From contig DGSN01000001.1 of the NCBI GenBank assembly GCA_002393575.1, positions 4,545-23,535 on the forward strand: DNA of 18,991 nucleotides, in the 5' to 3' direction. The notes under the pieces were generated by a model. That model saw nothing but the letters and a program-made list of their open reading frames with translations, ran no database searches and was not told where the DNA came from. This document shows positions 13,660-18,991 of this stretch, piece after piece; the first letter of the stretch is position 1, and each line of letters opens with the position of its first letter. The translations under genes were made by a program, and so were the position numbers. Source of the DNA: Prevotellaceae bacterium UBA4361. GTDB lineage: Bacteria; Bacteroidota; Bacteroidia; Bacteroidales; Bacteroidaceae.

Positions 13660-15708
13660 TTACCATCCAGGATTCTGTGAAAGTCCATAACCCTTCTGAA
13701 TCTCGATACGAGAAACTGGGTCAAGATACCACTTGTTTGTCCAGAAGCCAGGGTCCCACCAGCGGCGAGCACCGTTCACAATCTGTGGCTTTTCGTATTC
13801 GAACTTAGGCCATGGTGTACTTGGATCCCAACGCAGGTTGATGAGGTTGCCGTCTTTGTCATACAAAGGAAGGCGCTTGCCGTCGTCACCCAGTCGATAG
13901 ACTCTGATTTCATGCAATGGCTTGGTGAAGAGGTCCTGACGCTTGCGGCGAACCATGTCGTACAGACGGTCACCACACTCGGCACCGATTTCGCAGTTGC
14001 GCTCACGCAGAATTTCGTTGATGAGGTTCTCCTTGTTCGAACGCAGGTTCAACGAAGGGTTCATGTCCTCGAGACGTCCCAATCCCACGCGGCTGCGAAC
14101 CACGTGTAGGTCGTTCAGAGCTCCAGTGAAGTCGCCTGTCTCTGCACGAGCTTCTGCTCGAATCAGGTACATTTCAGCCAGACGGATGTAAGAAACACCG
14201 ATGAATTCGTCGTTCATGCGGTCGTTAGTATAGTCGAGCATCCACTTGAATTTGCGGTAGTTCGAAGCAGCATCGTCGGAGTTCGCATCGCCAAAGTTGT
14301 TCTGGTCGAAGTACATAGCGCCGTTCACCCAAGTGTCGGCGTATGCATTACCTGCATAATCGAAACCAGCAGGCAGCGACTGACGAGGCACGAGCATTGT
14401 CTCATACAAACGAGGGTCGCGGTCGGCGAAGATGTCATAGCCGTTAGGATTCTTGCCTGGTCCGTAGATGTCCGAATAAGGGAACACGCGACCATCCTGC
14501 ATACCGAAGCATTCCATGAGCTCGTTGGTAGGAACGGCACCACCTTGGCGGTAGCAGTCGAGGGCGAAACCTCTCCATCCCCATCCCCATCCGTTTTCTA
14601 CGACAGCACCGTCACGAACCACGTCGGACATCAGCTGAGTAGGGTGGACATCGAAAATCTTCTCATGACGAGTCTCGTTGTTGCGATAGCGGTAAGCACG
14701 GCGGTAAGCCATACGGTAGCCAGCTTCGTTCTGAGTCTCTGGCTGAATCAGCTGGTAGTAGTCGCCGTTGGCAGCGTTATCGTCGAAGAACTCATTGCAA
14801 TACTTCAAGCAGCGGTTCCAAAGGCTTGGGTCTTCCTTGCCGAACCACACATTCTCGATTCTTGTGAATTCAGTCACCTTGTCAGGTGAATACTGCATAT
14901 AAGGTTCAGGGCTGTTGAACAGAGGCGATGCAGCGAACATCCACAGCTTAGCACGCAGAGCGCGAGCTGAAGCACGAGTCAGACGACCCGACCACTGACC
15001 GATGTCAGAGTTTGGAATGTTCCAGATGTAACCAGGTTCATTGATGGCGCATTGAATCAGCGAGTCGATGAATTCCACCGTCTGCATGGCGGTTGCGCGT
15101 CCTTCTAAGTATCCTTCACCCACTTCGAAAGCTTTCTTCACGAGGCAGAGGCCACCAAAGTTGCGGAACGCGTCGAAGTAGCGGCTTGCCATAATCGTGT
15201 AAGCCTCGCCGCGCAAACGACTCTTCTCCTCTTCGCTCATGTCAGGCACTTTCTTGATGTTCTCAATCAGCTGCCAGCACTTGCGAACCGTCTCATAGAT
15301 AGATACACGTCCACCAGCGTCGCTGTCCAGACCACTTTTCGTGGAATACGAGAATTTTCCCTGAAGGTTACCATCCTCCGTGTCCTGTGCATTCTCCGTC
15401 AGCAGACCAGGATAGTAGCTCTGCTTCGGACCGCCCCAGCTCACGTAGCAATGGTACGAGTCGGAAAGCACGTCGATAGGCGCACCGTTCATCATGTTAC
15501 CCGAAGTATAAGTGCAATAGAGTTGTCCGTATGCACTCCAAAGGAAATTGCGGGTGTATTCGGCCTTGGAGAACACCGTGTCAATGTTCACATCAACACC
15601 AGGGGATTTCTCAAGAAAGGCGTTACCCACATTGAAGTCATCCACACACGATGTGAAGATGTTCATGGTCATTCCCAAAACCAATATGTATGTCAATAAC
15701 TTTTTCAT
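13660..15708 (-). CDS. susD: SusD/RagB family outer-membrane glycan-binding lipoprotein (first pair)
   Basis: 682 residues from the ATG at 15708. A GTG at 15720 would add MEEN before the lipoprotein signal; the ATG gives the cleaner signal MKKLLTYILVLGMTMNIFTSC (Cys21, then VDD) and has GGAAGAA upstream. SusD-family features are SRYFDAFRNFGG, YIRLAEMYLIRAEARAETGD, ALNDLHVVRSRVGL, INEILRERNCEIGAECGDRLYDMVRRK and the C-terminal QNPGW. It is longer than the usual 500-600 residues. The extra length is in the middle, with loops rich in Tyr, Arg and Trp around GWGWGWRGF, which could be part of the glycan-contact surface. It sits 18 bases after the SusC1 stop (TGA 15727), so translation is tightly coupled to its transporter partner. 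Confidence 0.92.
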   Translation of the reverse strand: MKKLLTYILVLGMTMNIFTSCVDDFNVGNAFLEKSPGVDVNIDTVFSKAEYTRNFLWSAYGQLYCTYTSGNMMNGAPIDVLSDSYHCYVSWGGPKQSYYPGLLTENAQDTEDGNLQGKFSYSTKSGLDSDAGGRVSIYETVRKCWQLIENIKKVPDMSEEEKSRLRGEAYTIMASRYFDAFRNFGGLCLVKKAFEVGEGYLEGRATAMQTVEFIDSLIQCAINEPGYIWNIPNSDIGQWSGRLTRASARALRAKLWMFAASPLFNSPEPYMQYSPDKVTEFTRIENVWFGKEDPSLWNRCLKYCNEFFDDNAANGDYYQLIQPETQNEAGYRMAYRRAYRYRNNETRHEKIFDVHPTQLMSDVVRDGAVVENGWGWGWRGFALDCYRQGGAVPTNELMECFGMQDGRVFPYSDIYGPGKNPNGYDIFADRDPRLYETMLVPRQSLPAGFDYAGNAYADTWVNGAMYFDQNNFGDANSDDAASNYRKFKWMLDYTNDRMNDEFIGVSYIRLAEMYLIRAEARAETGDFTGALNDLHVVRSRVGLGRLEDMNPSLNLRSNKENLINEILRERNCEIGAECGDRLYDMVRRKRQDLFTKPLHEIRVYRLGDDGKRLPLYDKDGNLINLRWDPSTPWPKFEYEKPQIVNGARRWWDPGFWTNKWYLDPVSRIEIQKGYGLSQNPGW

Positions 15709-15726
15709 ATTTTCTTCCACTATTTA

Positions 15727-18700
15727 TCAGAAATTAACTTGTACGCCAAAGTTGAACACGCGTGTCATAGGATAGCGCACACCGAAGTCGAGACCTTGAC
15801 CTGGAGCCTCAGGGTCGTTACCCTTGAAGTTAGCGAATGTAAGCAGGTTCTGGCCAGAGGCATAGAATCTCACGAAATTGAACAGAGGCATCCATGTTGG
15901 CTTGTTGAAGGTGTAGCCAATTTCCACATTCTTCAGACGCACATATTTCGAATCAATAATCCATGCACGCGAGTCGAGGTTGTTGTTACCACGATTCGTG
16001 AAGGAGATACGAGGCAGGATGGCGTCGCGGTTGTCTTCCGTCCACGAGTTGTCAGCCACCCACTGCGTCAGAGCCGATGTGTTCGTCGAACCAAACTGGT
16101 CGCGATAGTATCCGTTCAGCATACGGCTCGTGTTGTTTGCACCAACCCACAGCATCGAGAAGTCGAGACCCTTCCAGTGCAACTGAGCGTTCACCGACCA
16201 AGTAATCTCAGGGTTGTCAGGATAGCCGAGAGGCTTCTGGTCATTCTGGTCGATGAGACCGTCGCCGTTCAAATCGACATACACGGCATCACCATATTTC
16301 AGGCTAACCAGCTGAGTAGGCATTTCCACGCCGTAAGCAGCCTTGTAGCGTTCCTCGGTGCCTTCCTGATAGAGTTCGAAGAGGTCGTAACCGAAACGCT
16401 GACCAACCGGCAGTCCAGTACGTCTCAGATAATCATACATAGGTGGCACCTCGAGCATTTCGATAATCTTGTTTCTTGCAAAAGCAATGCTTGGACTGAT
16501 GGAATAGCGGAAGTCGCCCACCTTGTCCGACCATTTCAGCGTGATTTCATAACCGTGGTTCTTCACGCGGCCTTCGTTCACATAACTACCAGGCAGACTG
16601 GTCACAGCTGGCAGCAACGAAGCGTTCGACACGAGGATGTCCTTGCGGTCCTCCCAGAAGAAGTCGAGGTTCAGCATCAGGCGGTCACCAAGGAAAGCAG
16701 CATCCAAACCGAGGTTAATCTTCGAAGCAGTTTCCCAAGTCACGTTTGGATTACCAGCCGTCAACTCCTTCACAGCCTGCAGCCAGTTGCCGCGCGTACC
16801 GAAGTTGGCACCACGGTTCTGAGGATTCACCGTCATCGTACCCGTGTAGAACTGCCATGCACCTGGCAAGTAGAGGAAGCGGGCACCGTTCGTGTTGTCG
16901 TTACCGACCTTACCCCACGAACCACGCAGCTTCAAGTATCCAATCACGTTTTTCAATGGTTCCCAGAACTTCTCGCTCGATGGAATCCATCCAGCAGAGA
17001 ACGAAGGGAAGGTACCGTAGCGCTTGCCCTCGGCAAAGTTCTCCGAACCGTTGTAACCAATATTGAAGTCAAACAGATAGCGTGTGTCATAGTCGTAGGT
17101 CACACGTCCAACCAGACCTACGTAGCCCTTTGGAATCGAGCGGTACAGACTGCCGTCAGAGTCCCAAGGATAATAAGTCTTGCTCTGGTTGTAGAGCAAC
17201 AGGGCACCCACATTGTGCTTGCCGAACTTACGAGCATAGTTGAAACTTGCCTCGGCATACCAGTTGCGGTTTCCCCAGCGGCTGTCAGAATAAGGGATTG
17301 GCCAAGTGATGTTCTCCTTACGGAGCACTTCCTTACCATCCACGAGCGTAGCCACGTAGTTCACACCCGTACCGAAACCGTTCTGGCGGTCCTTGCGAGC
17401 CGAATAGTCCGTGTTGTACGATCCTTTGATCTTGAAGTCCAAGCCCTTCGTCAGGAAACTCATGTCGAGCTTGTACTGGAGATCGAGGTTCAGCACGTTC
17501 ACGCTTGTGTTCTGATAACCTAATTCATAGAAGTTCGAGAGCGCATCACGGTCGTAAGGACCAACGATGTTCTTGTCGGCAACCACGTGGCGGCCTTCGC
17601 TGTCAATACCGATACCAGCGTAAGGAGTGGCACCCTGCAAGTAGCGGAAGAGGAAACCCTCGCCACCACCCATCGTGGTGCGGTTCTGAACGCGTCCACC
17701 CAAGGTCAAAGCCAGCTGGCTGTACTTCGACACGTCGATGTCCAAGTTCGCACGGTAGTTGAAGCGCTTGTATCTGAAAGTCTCGTCGTCATTGTTCGAG
17801 AAAGTCTTGAAGAGCGAGTTCTGGTTCAGGAAACCCGCAGAAACGAAATATCTCACCTTGTCCGTACCGCCCTTCACGTTCACATTAACCTGCTCCTGCC
17901 ATGCGGCATCCTTCATCAGGTAGTCAATCCAGTTCGTGTTAGGGAAGGTCACAGGCATGTCACCCTTGCGGAAATGCTCCATCACGTCTTGGCTGAAGCG
18001 GATACCCGTGTTGTCGTAAGGCGCGTAGTCAGCAATCGTTGCCGAACCAGGCCACTGACTCATTGGCAGAGCGTCCGTGATGGCCGTGTAGTTCCACATC
18101 TTTCCATAGGTGTAGGAATCAGCGAATTCCACGAACTTCGAAATCTGCTGGATAGCTGTACTGGCAGTCACGCTTACCGATGCCTTGCCTGGCGTACCAC
18201 GCTTCGTCGTCACGAGGATCACACCGTTAGCACCACGCACACCGAACACGGCAGTGGCGGATGCGTCCTTCAGGATGGAGATGTCCTCGATTTCGTTAGG
18301 GTCGATCTGACCGAACGAACGTTCCACACCGTCCACGAGCACCAGTGGCTCAGCACTATTCAGCGAACCGATACCACGCACGCGGATGACTGGCTCGTCG
18401 TCACCAGGCATACCCGAGGCTTGAACCACTGAGATACCAGGCAACTTACCCTGCAAGGCGTTGCTGACGTTGGCAACAGGAGCTTTCAGCAGCTCGTCGC
18501 CACCCACGGCGCTCACGGCACCCGTGATCGTCACCTTCTTCTGTTGACCATAAGCGATGACCACCACTTCGTCCAGATTCTTCAGGTCGGGAACCAGCGA
18601 CACATCCAATCGACGTCCAGTCGCCTTCACCACCTTAGTCTGATAGCCCAAGTAAGAGAACTCCAGTGTGGCACCTTGCTTCACCGATGGAAGAACATAA

Positions 18701-18885
18701 TGACCGTCAAAATCAGTCACTGCACCCGTGCCCTCACCCTGTATCAGGATGGCGACACCCATGAGTGCTTCTCCCGTCTCGTCTTTAACAGTACCTTCCA
18801 CCCTCAGCTGGGCAAAAGATACATCTGGTATGAGGCATAGCAATGCCAGCATACTCAAGAGGTAGAATTTGGTTTTTCTTTTCAT
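15727..18885 (-). CDS. susC: SusC/RagA family TonB-dependent outer-membrane transporter, full-length form (first pair)
   Basis: 1052 residues. Signal peptide 1-25 ends SFA. About 27-105 is a carboxypeptidase-regulatory-like domain (VEGTVKDETGEALMGVAI, then TDFDGHYVL and FSYLGYQ). The TonB-box-like DEVVVIAYG is at 105-113, and the plug about 118-232 (ALQGKLPGISVVQASG, IRVRGIGSLN, LVLVDGVERSF, ISILKDASATAVFGVRGANGVILVTTKRG). The beta-barrel fills the rest and includes DLNGDGLIDQNDQ and the terminal strand VFNFGVQVNF. This is the classical SusC layout, and a SusD gene follows immediately. It is the first gene of the leftward operon. A tandem direct repeat lies 31-66 bases before its ATG. Substrate specificity is not readable; the neighbouring GH3 and GH9 suggest beta-glucan oligosaccharides. 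Confidence 0.95.
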   Translation of the reverse strand: MKRKTKFYLLSMLALLCLIPDVSFAQLRVEGTVKDETGEALMGVAILIQGEGTGAVTDFDGHYVLPSVKQGATLEFSYLGYQTKVVKATGRRLDVSLVPDLKNLDEVVVIAYGQQKKVTITGAVSAVGGDELLKAPVANVSNALQGKLPGISVVQASGMPGDDEPVIRVRGIGSLNSAEPLVLVDGVERSFGQIDPNEIEDISILKDASATAVFGVRGANGVILVTTKRGTPGKASVSVTASTAIQQISKFVEFADSYTYGKMWNYTAITDALPMSQWPGSATIADYAPYDNTGIRFSQDVMEHFRKGDMPVTFPNTNWIDYLMKDAAWQEQVNVNVKGGTDKVRYFVSAGFLNQNSLFKTFSNNDDETFRYKRFNYRANLDIDVSKYSQLALTLGGRVQNRTTMGGGEGFLFRYLQGATPYAGIGIDSEGRHVVADKNIVGPYDRDALSNFYELGYQNTSVNVLNLDLQYKLDMSFLTKGLDFKIKGSYNTDYSARKDRQNGFGTGVNYVATLVDGKEVLRKENITWPIPYSDSRWGNRNWYAEASFNYARKFGKHNVGALLLYNQSKTYYPWDSDGSLYRSIPKGYVGLVGRVTYDYDTRYLFDFNIGYNGSENFAEGKRYGTFPSFSAGWIPSSEKFWEPLKNVIGYLKLRGSWGKVGNDNTNGARFLYLPGAWQFYTGTMTVNPQNRGANFGTRGNWLQAVKELTAGNPNVTWETASKINLGLDAAFLGDRLMLNLDFFWEDRKDILVSNASLLPAVTSLPGSYVNEGRVKNHGYEITLKWSDKVGDFRYSISPSIAFARNKIIEMLEVPPMYDYLRRTGLPVGQRFGYDLFELYQEGTEERYKAAYGVEMPTQLVSLKYGDAVYVDLNGDGLIDQNDQKPLGYPDNPEITWSVNAQLHWKGLDFSMLWVGANNTSRMLNGYYRDQFGSTNTSALTQWVADNSWTEDNRDAILPRISFTNRGNNNLDSRAWIIDSKYVRLKNVEIGYTFNKPTWMPLFNFVRFYASGQNLLTFANFKGNDPEAPGQGLDFGVRYPMTRVFNFGVQVNF

Positions 18886-18915
18886 TGGAATAAAGATTAA
18901 TAAAAATGTATAGTT

Positions 18916-18951
18916 GATAAATAGTTTTGGCGATAAAATAGTTTTGGCGAT
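18916..18951 (-). promoter_or_regulatory. Tandem direct repeat upstream of susC1, possible operator
   Basis: The word ATAGTTTTGGCGATA occurs at 18921-18935 and again at 18938-18952, a period of 17 bases. The longer form GATAAATAGTTTTGGCGAT overlaps its repeat. A degenerate third copy (ATAGTTGATA) lies just before, at about 18910-18919. The block sits 31-66 bases upstream of the first gene of the PUL operon, where a transcription regulator or the promoter would act. No exact TAnnTTTG element is found on the - strand; TACATTTT nearer the gene is only a near match. Confidence 0.4.
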
Positions 18952-18991
18952 ATTTTAAGGTAAATCTCTCTGTTTTGTCGAGTGTCTATCT

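Noticed and set aside
15739..17523. A 594-codon open frame on the + strand
   Set aside because: It lies fully antisense to SusC1, and its composition is what the complement of a biased coding frame gives. It has no domain likeness.
18885..18991. Bacteroidetes-type promoter (TAnnTTTG with an upstream TTTG) for the PUL operon
   Set aside because: No exact match on the - strand. The best candidate, TACATTTT, misses the last base and has no convincing -33 partner.
1..18991. tRNA, rRNA or insertion sequence in the window
   Set aside because: No tRNA-like cloverleaf, rRNA core sequence, transposase motif or paired terminal inverted repeats were seen on reading through.

Overview
The window looks like a Bacteroidetes chromosome, most likely Prevotella/Segatella or a close relative. 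The reasons are two SusC/SusD outer-membrane pairs, lipoproteins with Bacteroidetes-style acidic residues after the lipobox cysteine, weak Shine-Dalgarno sites, and A/T-rich word repeats between genes. It reads as most of a polysaccharide utilization locus (PUL) for a beta-glucan-type plant polysaccharide. No other source was available, so taxonomy and substrate are inferences.

Layout. Bases 2-100 (+) are the tail of an unidentified gene. Next on the + strand are a secreted two-domain esterase (271-1722, alpha/beta hydrolase plus SGNH hydrolase) and a beta-lactamase-fold serine-hydrolase lipoprotein (1796-2863). These two converge on the PUL, which lies entirely on the - strand and is read from the right edge leftwards: SusC1 (18885-15727), SusD1 (15708-13660), SusC2 (13630-10844), SusD2 (10809-9106), a surface glycan-binding lipoprotein with two IPT domains and a near-perfect tandem duplication of its C-terminal module (9074-7557), a strong intrinsic terminator (7428-7468), a GH3 glycosidase lipoprotein (7333-5096), and a GH9 glycosidase (5084-3046) whose reading frame is broken near 4850. 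The convergent gap 2864-3045 is filled by an inverted word-repeat element. No gene-free stretch exceeds 300 bases; the longest is 7334-7556.

How the genes could work together. The glycan-binding lipoprotein and the SusD proteins would capture glycan at the cell surface, GH9 would cut the backbone, and SusC/SusD pairs would import oligosaccharides with TonB energy. GH3 would trim them to monosaccharides, and the esterases on the + strand could remove acetyl or other acyl decorations. No sensor/regulator (hybrid two-component system, ECF sigma/anti-sigma or SusR type) is present in the window.

The most unusual signals are these: the broken GH9, which appears to have lost an internal segment of its N-terminal region; a composite dispersed repeat (a conserved head of about 20 bases followed by a tail of short repeated words) that occurs between genes and also in frame inside the GH9 signal peptide; the recent tandem duplication in the glycan-binding protein; and a tandem repeat with a 17-base period upstream of susC1. 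I did not find a clearly new multi-gene system.
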